This document shows positions 8,893 to 17,578 of a stretch of 64,000 bases of DNA, piece after piece; within the stretch, counting starts at the first letter, position 1, and each line of letters begins with the position of its first letter. The notes under the pieces were generated by a model, which made no database searches, had not been told where the DNA came from, and saw only the letters and a list, made by a program, of their open reading frames with translations. The stretch is taken from the NCBI GenBank assembly GCA_902168105.1, contig CABHOY010000038.1, positions 124,001 to 188,000 on the forward strand. Reading direction: 5' to 3'. A program made the position numbers and the translations under genes. This stretch comes from an uncultured Flavihumibacter sp. GTDB taxonomy: Bacteria > Bacteroidota > Bacteroidia > Chitinophagales > Chitinophagaceae.

Positions 8893-11310
8893 ATGCTAAA
8901 GAACTATCTTAAAATTGCCTGGCGTAACCTGGTAAGGAAAAAAGCCTATTCGGCAATTAATATCATTGGTCTCGCAATAGGTATTACCTGTTGTATGCTG
9001 ATCGTGTTATATGTGCAGGATGAATTGTCATATGACCGCTATAATACCAATTTCAACCAGATATACAGGGTGTTGCATGCCTATCGCAATCCAAAAGACG
9101 TAGACAGGAACACCTCTCCTTCTCCCGAAGAATATCAGGTGTGGGGGAATGCGCCAACTGCTCCGGCGCTGGCGGCCGACTTCCCTGAGATAAAGAAAAC
9201 AGTACAGTTCACAAGTCCTAATACCTTCCTGCTGGAGCATGGGGAAAAGCATTTCCAGGAAGAGGGGCTGGTATTCACCGATTCAACTGTCTTTGACATC
9301 TTCAGCTGGAAAATGCTGGCAGGCAATCCTAAACAAGCGCTTGTAGCGCCTAACAGTATTGTGTTGACGAAAAGCATTGCACAGAAATACTTTGGTAACC
9401 AGAACCCCGTAGGACAAACATTACGTGTAGACAACCAGGAAACATTTACGGTTACCGGTATGATAGAAGACGTTCCTGCCAACTCACATATTTCTTTCAA
9501 TGGGTTGATCTCTATGAGCACGTTCAGGAAATGGAGACCAGAGATCTTTGATGAGTGGGGATACATTGATTTTTATACTTACTTCCTCCTGCCTGAGCAC
9601 GCAAATATTAAAACACTTGAAGCAAAGATCCCGGCATTCGCGTCCCGGCATTATCCTAAAATGGATAACAGCATTTATACTATCGCCTTTGAGCCCCTAT
9701 CAGCTGCATATTTACACTCGAAGGCCCAGCGGCAGCCAGGACCTACCGGAAGTCTCTCAAACGTGTATATCTTCTCAATTATCGGACTGTTCATACTGCT
9801 CATTGCCTGTATCAACTTCGTGAACCTGTCTACCGCCCGTTCTATGGAAAGGGCCAGGGAAGTAGGCGTTAGAAAAGCGGTGGGCGCTTATCAGAACGGG
9901 TTGATATACCAGTTCCTGACCGAGTCTATCCTGATCTCATTTGCAGCAGTAATATTCTCTATCGTACTCACAATTGTAGCACTGCCGGCTATCCGGGAAA
10001 TATCCGGCAAACCGCTCACCTGGTCTTTGCTCATTTCCTGGAAGATCACACCGGTGCTTCTGCTCATGCCTTTTTTACTTGGATTACTGGCAGGTACTTA
10101 TCCCGCCTGGGTATTGTCGCGGTTTAAGCCAGTGGAAGTGCTGAAGGGACAGTTCCGTTCTTCTAACAAAGGCATCGCCTTGCGTAAGGGGCTGGTGATA
10201 GTACAGTTCAGTTTATCTGTCGCCCTTATTGCCGGTACGATGATCGTATATTCTCAACTCAGGCATATGCGATCACATTCTCTAGGTTTCCGTCAGGACC
10301 AGATGCTGGTGATTGACTATGGCGGTGATCAAAAGGTGAATGCATCTATAGAAGCTATTAAAGCAACGCTGGCAAGAAATCCTGCAGTGCAGTCTATTTC
10401 TGCCTCCAGGGCTGTACCAGGTGATTTCTACCCTAATGGCACTACTTATATAGAATCCCGGACCGGGGACATGATAACCGAGACACCGGCCATGTATGAA
10501 ATAGATTACGATTTCATTCCTGTCTATGAGATGCAACTGGCTGCCGGCAGGGCATATTCACGCGATTTCCCTGCTGACGCTGAAGGGTCACTTATGATCA
10601 ATGAGGCCGCCATGAAAAAGTATGGCTATTCAAAGGCTGAAGATATCATCGGCAAACGTTTTGAACAGTGGGGACGCAAAGGCACAGTGATCGGTGTTGT
10701 GAAGGATTTCAACTATCAGTCACTGCACAAAAAAGTAGAGCCGCTGGCCATGAGAATGGCTCCTTTCCAGTCTTTGAATAAAATATCACTCCGTATAAAA
10801 ACAGATCAGTTATCAAAGACAATAAAAGAACTGGAACAGGCCTGGAGCACTATAGCTCCAAACCGCCCTTTCCTGTACAGTTTCCTGGACCAGTCTTTTA
10901 ACAGGCAATATAAACAGGATGCCCGCTTCGGAGAATTATTCGCTGCCTTCGCAGGCCTGACGATCTTTATTGCCTGTCTGGGCTTATTTGGATTAGCGAC
11001 CTATACTACCGAGCAAAGAGTGAAGGAGATCGGCGTGCGAAAGGTGCTGGGAGCATCGGTAACCAACATTGTAAGCTTGTTATCTTCGGATTTCATCAAG
11101 CTTGTACTGATCTCCATACTCATCGCTACACCTGCAATATGGTGGGCAATGCAGGAATGGCTCCAGGGATATGCTTACCGGGTAACTATCCAGTGGTGGA
11201 TGATCGGACTGGCGGGCGTACTGGCCGTAGTGACGGCGTTACTGACAGTCAGCCTGCTGGCAGTAAAAGCGGCGCTAATGAACCCTGTGAAGGCATTAAG
11301 GTCAGAATAA
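8893..11310 (+). CDS. ABC transporter permease, MacB/FtsX type (~800 aa)
   Basis: An 805-aa membrane protein that opens with 'MLKNYLKIAWRNLVRKKAYSAINIIGLAIG', the standard start of large Bacteroidota FtsX-family permeases. It has a TM segment at about 20-42, a large periplasmic MacB_PCD domain, three TM segments at about 290-420, a short spacer with a second N-terminal-type TM near 430-450 ('RKGLVIVQFSLSVALIAG'), a second periplasmic domain, and a last FtsX core at about 685-800. No ATPase is adjacent, so a distant partner is expected. Such proteins are linked to export of peptides, lipids or antibiotics. It resembles the minus-strand permease near 40 kb. Confidence 0.88.
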   Translation: MLKNYLKIAWRNLVRKKAYSAINIIGLAIGITCCMLIVLYVQDELSYDRYNTNFNQIYRVLHAYRNPKDVDRNTSPSPEEYQVWGNAPTAPALAADFPEIKKTVQFTSPNTFLLEHGEKHFQEEGLVFTDSTVFDIFSWKMLAGNPKQALVAPNSIVLTKSIAQKYFGNQNPVGQTLRVDNQETFTVTGMIEDVPANSHISFNGLISMSTFRKWRPEIFDEWGYIDFYTYFLLPEHANIKTLEAKIPAFASRHYPKMDNSIYTIAFEPLSAAYLHSKAQRQPGPTGSLSNVYIFSIIGLFILLIACINFVNLSTARSMERAREVGVRKAVGAYQNGLIYQFLTESILISFAAVIFSIVLTIVALPAIREISGKPLTWSLLISWKITPVLLLMPFLLGLLAGTYPAWVLSRFKPVEVLKGQFRSSNKGIALRKGLVIVQFSLSVALIAGTMIVYSQLRHMRSHSLGFRQDQMLVIDYGGDQKVNASIEAIKATLARNPAVQSISASRAVPGDFYPNGTTYIESRTGDMITETPAMYEIDYDFIPVYEMQLAAGRAYSRDFPADAEGSLMINEAAMKKYGYSKAEDIIGKRFEQWGRKGTVIGVVKDFNYQSLHKKVEPLAMRMAPFQSLNKISLRIKTDQLSKTIKELEQAWSTIAPNRPFLYSFLDQSFNRQYKQDARFGELFAAFAGLTIFIACLGLFGLATYTTEQRVKEIGVRKVLGASVTNIVSLLSSDFIKLVLISILIATPAIWWAMQEWLQGYAYRVTIQWWMIGLAGVLAVVTALLTVSLLAVKAALMNPVKALRSE

Positions 11311-11319
11311 TCTTATTAC

Positions 11320-11361
11320 CATCTACTGCAGGCGGCCTTTACATACCGCTTGTAGTAGATG
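11320..11361. terminator. Hairpin between convergent genes, probable bidirectional terminator
   Basis: A near-perfect 16-bp inverted repeat (11320-11335 with 11346-11361, two G-T type differences) and a ten-base loop. It fills the 53-base gap between the permease (+) and the 11364 gene (-). A long T run is missing, so termination is inferred from position and stem strength. Confidence 0.6.
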
Positions 11362-11363
11362 CA

Positions 11364-11666
11364 TTACAAAGCGGTTCCCTGAATTAACAGCATCTTTCTC
11401 ACGGACGCATCGTTCAGATGCAGGAATTCCTCTCTCTCCTTATCCAGCTTGAATGCATTAAAATCAGCCTCTCCGGGGAAACTTACCGGGTGTACTTCAT
11501 ATGGCATTTCCTCTTCTCCGGCGATTATCTCCCCCGGTGCAGGACGAAGACGTAACAATAACTTCCCATTATACTTTTCGATAAGCGGTATGGCAACATC
11601 TTCAAACTGGTGAAAGATCTCTTCCTTTCCCTCGTGGATGTATATAAGTTGTGTAATGTATAACAT
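11364..11666 (-). CDS. DUF1330-like small cytoplasmic protein
   Basis: A 100-aa protein without signal peptide. The pattern 'Y..QLIYIHEGKEE.F..FE....PLIEKYNGKLLLRLRP' followed by 'PVSFPGEADFNAFKLD.ER' fits a ferredoxin-like dimeric alpha/beta barrel such as DUF1330 or related stress/monooxygenase-like families. The role is unknown. It is divergent from the dehydrogenase gene at 11743 and shares the intergenic region with it. Confidence 0.5.
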   Translation of the reverse strand: MLYITQLIYIHEGKEEIFHQFEDVAIPLIEKYNGKLLLRLRPAPGEIIAGEEEMPYEVHPVSFPGEADFNAFKLDKEREEFLHLNDASVRKMLLIQGTAL

Positions 11667-11742
11667 AAAGAACGGGTTTAAGTAGTAACAGCTGATTCAA
11701 AATACGGAGAGTAATAGTATTTTTATACAAATAACGTAAACA

Positions 11743-12597
11743 ATGGTAGCATTCTTAGGTACAGGATTGTTGGGAGCCAACTTCGTAAAAGCACTCCTCA
11801 AAAAGGGAACCCAGGTGCAGGTATGGAATCGCACCGCTTCAAAAGCAGCTGCGCTGGAAACCGATGGCGCCAAAGCATTTGCTGATGTTGCAGATGCAGT
11901 GAAAGGAGCTGATATCATTCATCTTACTTTAAAAGATGACGCCACTGTAGATGAAGTACTGGCCCAAGCGCATCCGGGATTAAAGCCAGGCGCCATTATC
12001 ATTGATCATACCACTACCTCCGCAGCGGGCGCGATACGGAGGACCCATGACTGGAAAGAGCACGGATTTACATATTTACACGCTCCTGTCTTTATGGGTC
12101 CGCAGAATGCACTTGAAGGGACAGGTTATATGCTCGTATCAGGCGATCAGGGCCTCATAAACCAGCTGGAGCCTACTTTGTCTCAAATGACAGGCAAGGT
12201 GCTTAATTTCGGCATAGAAGAAGGCAAAGCTGCGGGCATGAAACTACTCGGCAATCTATTCCTGGTTACTTTTACCGCAGGTATTGCGGATACACTTTCA
12301 CTGGCAAAAGCATTAGACATACCACTGGGCGATCTCAACACCTTGTTTGAGTCCTGGAACCCCGGTACGGCACTGGCAGCCAGGCTGCAAAGAGTGGCGG
12401 GAGGAAAATATGATCAGCCGTCCTGGGAACTGAACATGGCAAGAAAAGACACACAGCTATTTATGGAGGCTGCAGCAGAAGGAGGAACGACATTTGCCGT
12501 AATACCTGCTATAGCAGCCGAGATGGACAAATGGATAGCGAAAGGGCATGGTAACGATGACTGGACAGTGATAGGAAAAGATGCCGCTACACGGTAA
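11743..12597 (+). CDS. NAD(P)-dependent oxidoreductase, beta-hydroxyacid dehydrogenase family
   Basis: A 284-aa two-domain protein. Residues 2-30 form a Rossmann fold start with FLGTGLLGANFV (GxGxxG), followed by WNRT at about 28-31, which suggests NADP preference. The middle carries 'APVFMGPQNALEGTGYMLVSG', equivalent to the substrate-binding 'D(A/S)PVSGG...A..G.L..' motif, and 'GKAAGMKLLGNLF' with the catalytic Lys of the 3-hydroxyisobutyrate/6-phosphogluconate dehydrogenase superfamily. It probably reduces an aldehyde or oxo-acid; the substrate is not defined. A perfect hairpin follows. Confidence 0.83.
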   Translation: MVAFLGTGLLGANFVKALLKKGTQVQVWNRTASKAAALETDGAKAFADVADAVKGADIIHLTLKDDATVDEVLAQAHPGLKPGAIIIDHTTTSAAGAIRRTHDWKEHGFTYLHAPVFMGPQNALEGTGYMLVSGDQGLINQLEPTLSQMTGKVLNFGIEEGKAAGMKLLGNLFLVTFTAGIADTLSLAKALDIPLGDLNTLFESWNPGTALAARLQRVAGGKYDQPSWELNMARKDTQLFMEAAAEGGTTFAVIPAIAAEMDKWIAKGHGNDDWTVIGKDAATR

Positions 12598-12605
12598 CAT
12601 ATCAT

Positions 12606-12647
12606 ATATGAAGAGGGGATTGATGCTGTTCAATCCCCTCTTCATAT
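12606..12647. terminator. Bidirectional hairpin terminator
   Basis: A perfect 18-bp inverted repeat (12606-12623 with 12630-12647, core GAAGAGGGGATTGA) with a six-base loop, placed between the convergent dehydrogenase and NTF2-like genes. Confidence 0.85.
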
Positions 12648-12653
12648 TACAGT

Positions 12654-13205
12654 TTATTTTTTGGGAAAGTGCCTGACCTTCTCATCAAATACAACGATCT
12701 TCCCGTTTACTATCTTCGCATCATTTACAATAGCGAGGGAATCCATCTTACCTTTTTTATCAGTCCAGCTTTGTTTGTACCACACGGTCACCCATTCGTC
12801 TTTTTTATCTTCTGATATCACAGATTCCCAGTCGTCCATCTTAATATTCAGGTTCTCGTAATCGGCCCATGAACGTTCCAGCATTGCCGGAATGCTATCC
12901 TTCTTTATTACCCCATGATAGTAGTCTACAGCCAGATCAACGCTGTCGCCGAAGTAGGAAGCACATTCAGCCACTTTCTTTGTTTCCCATGCTTTCAGCA
13001 TATTCAATACGATCTGGGTATTTTTCTTATCACCGGACTTCCAGTTCTTATAAGGCTTGTCCAGCGTATACGGATAAGTTACATCTTCACTTGATTCCAT
13101 ACCTGCTTTCGCACTATCAGTGCTGGTAGTTTCACCTTTTTTTTCAGGCATATTACAGGCTGCAACGAGTAAAATAAAACACGTAAGAGAAACGAGCGAT
13201 TTCAT
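12654..13205 (-). CDS. NTF2/SnoaL-like lipoprotein
   Basis: A 183-aa protein with an SpII signal peptide; the lipobox is LVAAC with Cys17 as the lipidated residue. A Ser/Thr/Lys-rich linker (18-45) follows. The mature domain ('MLKAWETKKVAECASYFGDSV') has the helix-helix-strand order of NTF2-like proteins and ends in a beta sheet. In Bacteroidota these lipoproteins are common and mostly uncharacterised; the pocket could bind a small molecule. It acts in the periplasm or at the outer membrane. Confidence 0.65.
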   Translation of the reverse strand: MKSLVSLTCFILLVAACNMPEKKGETTSTDSAKAGMESSEDVTYPYTLDKPYKNWKSGDKKNTQIVLNMLKAWETKKVAECASYFGDSVDLAVDYYHGVIKKDSIPAMLERSWADYENLNIKMDDWESVISEDKKDEWVTVWYKQSWTDKKGKMDSLAIVNDAKIVNGKIVVFDEKVRHFPKK

Positions 13206-13573
13206 TGTGGTGGAGTTTAAAGATGATGAATACGATTGTTTGGTAAATACAAGAAGAATTGCGCATTGAAGTAATGATCATCATAGCCTGTCCATGAGGC
13301 TTTTATTCGTCAGTTCACTGTTCCCGACAGATTATTCTTTTGGAGTAACTTAAATTCGCATCACAATCACATGAGTGATAATAGATTAAGTGAATCTACA
13401 GAAAATAGGTGAGAAAATCGAAAAATCTTACCAACCCGGCGCTTTGCTTTTTAAATGTTCGATATAATGCACAACTCAACAATCTGTTTGCTCTTCAGAA
13501 ATGAAAACCTGGGTTTTTGAGGTTATATAGTCAACAGCTGGCCCGGATGTCTGTTTACTTTTACTGCACAAAA
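13206..13573. other. Intergenic stretch, nothing recognised
   Basis: The sequence between the NTF2-like gene and the terminator of the 13634 gene. It should hold the promoter of the NTF2-like gene at its low-coordinate end. No repeat, RNA gene or coding frame is supported. Confidence 0.4.
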
Positions 13574-13595
13574 AAGGCAGCCATTACGCTGCCTT
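13571..13595 (-). terminator. Rho-independent terminator of the 13634 gene
   Basis: Stem AAGGCAGC/GCTGCCTT (13574-13581 with 13588-13595), loop of six. The A run at 13571-13575 gives the T tract on the minus strand. The stem has the same sequence as the hairpin behind tRNA-His at 16727-16748. Confidence 0.85.
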
Positions 13596-13633
13596 CTAAA
13601 ATTCTGAGGAATGCAGTGTTCGTCCGTTCTTTC

Positions 13634-14533
13634 TTAGATATGAATACGGGTCGCACTTTTCTTATTCCTGTATTTGGAATGTCCTAAAATTCTCCTGTTA
13701 ATCGCTTTTCGTAATTTCCTTGAGTAAGTACCTGCCATCATCTTTGCCTTCTTTTTAATGCTCGGTTTTGCACGCAAGGCTTCAAGCTCTTTATTCAGCA
13801 ACTTTTCATGGCTGTAATAAACGTCTTTCCTGATAATCCTTGTGAGCAGATTGAGAGACATATAACTATTCACACGCTTCTCAAACAGATCACCGGCATA
13901 AACGGGATATCGTTCAGAGAAGTAATGGTAGTCGTTATAGATATCTCCATAAAAGCGGCTGGTTTCTACGAGGAAACACTGATCAGAGAAACCGATGGTA
14001 TAGTAATACTTATCATCTTCCCTAAGCGTACCATCCTTGCACTCGCCCCTGTTATCATCCCCTATCGGGTTAGCGACAAAGATGGAGCTATCCTTCTTCA
14101 TCAATTCCACAGAATCTGTTATCCAGCCAGGACTAGCCCCTTCTTCTATCATACAGTCACAGGTGAAGTATAACAGGTATTTTCCTTTGCAGAAATAAAT
14201 AGCTGCCAGTGGCCCCATACTATACCAGTAACCATCGTAGAAATCGAGGTGAAAGCTCTTACGTGATATTGAAAACGCTGAAAGGATAGCTTCGCTGTGG
14301 TCTTCAGCAAAGTAATAGGCATCTATGATCTTTTTATCAACCGCTGCTTTGGCATATTGTTCTACCTGATTGCGGTCTTTAACATTATTTATGATCAGTA
14401 CTTTCTCAAAGAAGTTCGTTTTACACCGCTCGATCATTGTTTCTAAACGGTTCTCTTTTAACACCCTTTCCCAATCTCCTTCATAACAATTAGTGAAAAA
14501 GGAGATCGTTTCCGCACCCGGTAATGTACTCAT
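13634..14533 (-). CDS. GT-A-like glycosyltransferase of unknown specificity
   Basis: A 299-aa protein without signal peptide or membrane segment. The N-terminal half resembles a GT-A nucleotide-sugar fold: 'ISFFTNCYEGDWE', a strand 'EKVLIINNV' (44-52), 'AIYFCKGKYLLYFTCDCMIEEG' (111-132) where Asp126 takes the place of a DxD-type residue, and a C-terminal very basic tail (about 255-299, rich in Lys/Arg). The tail could bind membrane or nucleic acid. It may modify a surface glycan; no neighbours support a pathway. Confidence 0.5.
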   Translation of the reverse strand: MSTLPGAETISFFTNCYEGDWERVLKENRLETMIERCKTNFFEKVLIINNVKDRNQVEQYAKAAVDKKIIDAYYFAEDHSEAILSAFSISRKSFHLDFYDGYWYSMGPLAAIYFCKGKYLLYFTCDCMIEEGASPGWITDSVELMKKDSSIFVANPIGDDNRGECKDGTLREDDKYYYTIGFSDQCFLVETSRFYGDIYNDYHYFSERYPVYAGDLFEKRVNSYMSLNLLTRIIRKDVYYSHEKLLNKELEALRAKPSIKKKAKMMAGTYSRKLRKAINRRILGHSKYRNKKSATRIHI

Positions 14534-14749
14534 ATTGGCTATAGTTTACTCAAAAGCTTCTAATAAAACACACATGCAATAAATGCTACTAAAGTTGCAT
14601 CTCACGGTTAAAATAATGACAATTAGTCATATATAACATCGTAATAATCTAAAATTAAGAAAAATAATAAAATTATGCAAGTATCAGCTGGCTTCTTACC
14701 TGACGTCAGTTCTCTTAAAGCCTTACCCCTTGACACTTACAGACATAAA

Positions 14750-14777
14750 AAAAGGTAACCTTTTACAGTTACCTTTT
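14750..14777 (-). terminator. Hairpin terminator next to the decayed tRNA-His copy
   Basis: Stem AAAAGGTAAC (14750-14759) / GTTACCTTTT (14768-14777), eight-base loop, with an A run at 14747-14753 that makes a T tract on the minus strand. It sits just downstream of the tRNA-like remnant, as the real tRNA-His has its own terminator. Confidence 0.7.
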
Positions 14778-14787
14778 GTAATTCCAT

Positions 14788-14854
14788 GATGGAAGGGTTT
14801 TGAACCTCGACCCTTCAGCACCATAATCTGGTGTCATAACCAACGAATACTCAC
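14788..14854 (-). pseudogene. Decayed tRNA-His copy
   Basis: On the minus strand this segment aligns along most of its length with the intact tRNA-His at 16760-16834: the T-arm (GGGTCGAGGTTCAAAACCC), the anticodon region (loop TTATGGT in place of TTGTGGT) and part of the D-arm (TTGGTTATGA) are recognisable. The acceptor stem is lost and several bases differ or are deleted, so it should not fold as a tRNA. It lies on the 3' side of the intact gene, where site-specific integration into a tRNA leaves a partial copy. Confidence 0.72.
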
Positions 14855-14973
14855 AAATAGTTGGTTATTAGTTATTTAAAAAGTAATTTGTTTCAAAGAA
14901 TCATCAAAATTACGAAATGTAACGCAAAATGTAACCGGAAGTAACTTCTGCTTGCTTACAGCTATAAAGGAAT

Positions 14974-15930
14974 CTAATTAGACTTTCGTTTATCCAGGGG
15001 TTCTATTTTTGATCCAACCTCCCAGCCATAACTTCCGTTACCCTTTGCAACATAATTTGAAAATAGCTTGTCGATCTCTATTGCCATATCGACCACTTTT
15101 TCTTTATACCTCTTAGGCACGGTTACGGGAGCAATTTTCTCAATTATTTGTTGGTATTCGTCGTATAACCTCTTTACATCTTCAATTTTACCTGGTAAGG
15201 AGGTCATTTGTTTAATAAGGGAGTAAATGGTATTAATCTTTGCGAGCTCCATTGACAATGTCTGTTGTTCCGGCAAAGTAATTTCATAACTTCCACCACC
15301 ACCGGTAAAGTCAAAGTTAGACTTAGACAATTTCTTAAAATCAGCTCTCAATTCATTCATTTCAGACATGACTACCTGAAGCATTTTTGCAGAATCATTC
15401 TCAGTAACGTCTTTTAATGATGCCGGGCTTGAGAGAGACAGAAGACTTATTATCGAATTTACTCCTTCACCGTTATCATTTGCTTCTTTGGTAGCAGCAA
15501 TCGCATCAGAAATTGCTTCCTGATCTTCTAAAACCTCCCTGTACTTCAATTCCTTTCTGTATTCATAATATCTAAGCGGTGATATATCAAATATCTTAGG
15601 GGTTCCCATTTCCTGCACTAAAACTGTAGGTTTATCAAACGCTTGTCTGAGTCCAAGTTCGAAGAGCACATTCGGATTCCTGTTGCTCAAGTCACAAATT
15701 GCCATGGGAGAGGAAACTAACTTTTGCAGGATATCCAAATGGATTAAATTAGTTTGCTTAACATCATCAGCGCGTATAGCCTGAAAACCTGCCTTTTCAC
15801 AGGCTACTTTATAAAGATCTTCATAAACCTTTTTAAAGTGCCCTTTATCATAACCGTCAGCATCCGCAATAGGCATAATTACAAAACACTCCGGTGTCTT
15901 GACTTTCAAAGAGGGGTCAATTTTAGTCAT
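14974..15930 (-). CDS. Nucleoside 2-deoxyribosyltransferase-fold protein, possible defence effector
   Basis: A 318-aa cytoplasmic protein from the ATG at 15930, which has an AAGGA ribosome site seven bases upstream (a TTG nine codons earlier is less likely). Residues 15-20 (CFVIMP), 53-56 (RADD), and 77-98 (AICDLSNRNPNVLFELGLRQAF) are the signature of the 2-deoxyribosyltransferase-like/TIR-like Rossmann fold; Glu91 sits where the catalytic Glu of these enzymes is found. The C-terminal part (about 170-318) is helical and charged and could oligomerise or sense. Similar proteins are frequent in anti-phage islands, where they may cleave nucleotides or NAD; here the activity is not shown. It lies between an intact and a decayed tRNA-His. 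Confidence 0.68.
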   Translation of the reverse strand: MTKIDPSLKVKTPECFVIMPIADADGYDKGHFKKVYEDLYKVACEKAGFQAIRADDVKQTNLIHLDILQKLVSSPMAICDLSNRNPNVLFELGLRQAFDKPTVLVQEMGTPKIFDISPLRYYEYRKELKYREVLEDQEAISDAIAATKEANDNGEGVNSIISLLSLSSPASLKDVTENDSAKMLQVVMSEMNELRADFKKLSKSNFDFTGGGGSYEITLPEQQTLSMELAKINTIYSLIKQMTSLPGKIEDVKRLYDEYQQIIEKIAPVTVPKRYKEKVVDMAIEIDKLFSNYVAKGNGSYGWEVGSKIEPLDKRKSN

Positions 15931-16379
15931 ATCTGTTTCCTTAATTAAGATCCTCAATTTTTGATCCCCTAATCCTTAATGTTGCGATTTAATCATTAGA
16001 GGTTCGATTTCGCTAATCCAGTTGCGGAACACGTTGTTAAGTAACATTGTTGCAGGTTAGTACTCCCGATCTAAATTACAGATCAGTATTAAGCCATTTC
16101 AAAAGAAGGGAGATTAAAAAATGAAGTGATTCTCTGGTAAACAGGCATAAGGCAGGTTTAAAGTACACCTGATTTCCTCATGCCTCCATCTCACCCTGAT
16201 TCTTCCTCTATGATTATTTATTGAGATTTCTCCCTTGGGAGGCTTTTTGGTGTATCAATTATGTACCCCAAAATTGAAGTTACAGGGTCACTTTTGGAGT
16301 ATTTTATAATTTCTGAGGAATTGACTTATTAAAAACACCTGTTGTAGAATTTCCCACGGCCTGGACAAGCATGTTTCGA
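15931..16379. other. Non-coding stretch with a possible insertion-sequence remnant
   Basis: No gene is supported here. The part at about 16225-16310 has a short CTCCC-TT-GGGAG hairpin followed by a T run and a 'GTACCCCAAAATTGAAG...GGGTCACTTTTGG' stretch that is reminiscent of IS21-family end sequences. No transposase frame remains. Confidence 0.3.
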
Positions 16380-16688
16380 TCACTCGAATCTTTGATTAGA
16401 ATTATCCAGACTTTTTATCAAATGGCCCAAATACATTTTCAATTGCGTCACCGAAAAACCCTCTGCAATGATATCAGGATATTCAATCAGATGGCTCTTA
16501 AAATTGTTTATATGATTAGTAAGACCTCTACTGGCAGGAGACGCTGGAAGTAATAACAACGCAGATTCAAGCTCATTTACCTTTTCCAGCACCTCACTAT
16601 ACTTGAATACAGGCGCCCCTTTTTGAAGGGCACATATCCATTCATATATCGATTGAACTATTTGATATTCTTTTGAGTCTTCATTCAT
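16380..16688 (-). CDS. Small helical hypothetical protein
   Basis: A 102-aa soluble protein, not recognised. It appears mostly alpha-helical, with a Leu/Glu-rich segment (about 30-50), a short Ala/Ser/Pro-rich turn (SPASR) and a second helix-rich half. It starts from ATG at 16688 and lies between the variable deoxyribosyltransferase-fold gene and tRNA-His on the same strand. Being within this tRNA-bounded segment, it is probably accessory DNA. Confidence 0.5.
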   Translation of the reverse strand: MNEDSKEYQIVQSIYEWICALQKGAPVFKYSEVLEKVNELESALLLLPASPASRGLTNHINNFKSHLIEYPDIIAEGFSVTQLKMYLGHLIKSLDNSNQRFE

Positions 16689-16726
16689 AGGAAGGAACGT
16701 CTAAAGAGCATTTCAGGGCACAAAAA

Positions 16727-16748
16727 AAGGCAGCATTTCTGCTGCCTT
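16727..16748 (-). terminator. Terminator of tRNA-His
   Basis: Stem AAGGCAGC (16727-16734) / GCTGCCTT (16741-16748) with loop ATTTCT. An A run at 16722-16728 gives the T tract on the minus strand, just after the tRNA 3' end. Confidence 0.85.
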
Positions 16749-16759
16749 CCTGCTTTTTG

Positions 16760-16834
16760 GGTGATCGAAGGGTTTCGAACCCTCGACCCTCAGAACCACA
16801 ATCTGATGCTCTAACCAACTGAGCTACGACCACC
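16760..16834 (-). tRNA. tRNA-His (GTG)
   Basis: Full cloverleaf on the minus strand: GGTGGTCG acceptor strand, D-arm AGCTC..GAGC, anticodon loop TTGTGGT (GTG at 16797-16799), T-arm GAGGGTTCGAAACCC, 3' strand CGATCACC. The extra 5' G opposite a C73 discriminator is typical of bacterial tRNA-His. CCA is not encoded. Confidence 0.96.
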
Positions 16835-16928
16835 GTTTGTTTTGATTGGGATGCAAAGATAACAAAATGTGTTTTTAATTTCCAAATTTTTTCTCATTCC
16901 TTTGTATACTTTTTTTAATCAACTCGCT

Positions 16929-17489
16929 ATGTCAATATATTTCATCCCTTTTTTAGCCGCCCTCACAGGGTGGCTGGTCAACAAAATAACCATCCTGTTC
17001 CTGCTCCGCTCCTTTTCAGGACGCCAGCAACAACTGGCCATTCAAACAGGTGAATTTGTCGCTACACAATTATTCTCGTTTGATGATATCCGGCATAAAC
17101 TTGCTGACCCGGAAAAAATTAAAAGCATCATTCCCGTGGTAGAAGTACATATGGATACTTTCCTCCGGGAGAAGCTACCTGAAGCGATGCCTGTTTTCAA
17201 AATGTTTATCGGCGACAGCATTATCCAGCAGGTAAAAAAAGTGTTGGTCACAGAGTTGGATAACATGTTCCCTCAGATCATCGATCAATACCTGCAGAAT
17301 GCACAAAAAGAACTGGACGTCAGAGCCCTTGTAAGCCAGAAGATAACAGCACTTTCAGCCGGTCAGATAAAGACATTGCTGAAAACTACTGTTGGCCGTG
17401 AACTGCGATTAGCCGAACTGGGAGGAGCCGCTTTCGGTTTTCTGATAGGATTATTACAATTATGGATTGCCCTACACCACAGTAACTGA
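16929..17489 (+). CDS. DUF445-like membrane protein
   Basis: A 186-aa protein when read from the ATG at 16929; an in-frame GTG at 16869 would add 20 residues of low quality that run into the tRNA-His promoter region. It has an N-terminal membrane segment ('FIPFLAALTGWLVNKITILFLL') and a C-terminal one ('GAAFGFLIGLLQLWIAL'), with a helical charged middle. This hairpin-like design with a large soluble middle is the DUF445/YjiN pattern, although it is half the usual length. Function unknown, inner membrane. Confidence 0.65.
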   Translation: MSIYFIPFLAALTGWLVNKITILFLLRSFSGRQQQLAIQTGEFVATQLFSFDDIRHKLADPEKIKSIIPVVEVHMDTFLREKLPEAMPVFKMFIGDSIIQQVKKVLVTELDNMFPQIIDQYLQNAQKELDVRALVSQKITALSAGQIKTLLKTTVGRELRLAELGGAAFGFLIGLLQLWIALHHSN

Positions 17490-17523
17490 CCATTCATCAC
17501 AAATAGCAATACTTTACATATGA

Positions 17524-17574
17524 GATAGATATTTTTGTCCCTGGTCTCAACATAAGGTCTCATTAATATCTATC
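17524..17574 (+). promoter_or_regulatory. Inverted and direct repeats just before the TonB-type receptor gene
   Basis: A perfect 10-bp inverted repeat, GATAGATATT (17524-17533) and AATATCTATC (17565-17574), ends four bases before the ATG. Inside it are two copies of GGTCTCA at 17543-17549 and 17556-17562. It could be a protein operator or an mRNA hairpin covering the ribosome site. Confidence 0.5.
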
Positions 17575-17578
17575 ATGC

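Noticed and set aside
8893..11310. The FtsX permease as part of a nearby export system
   Set aside because: No ATPase or membrane-fusion gene is adjacent; it is a common stand-alone gene type in Bacteroidota.
16225..16310. Sequence similar to IS21-type element ends
   Set aside because: No transposase or second end is present; the match is from memory and too weak to call a mobile element.
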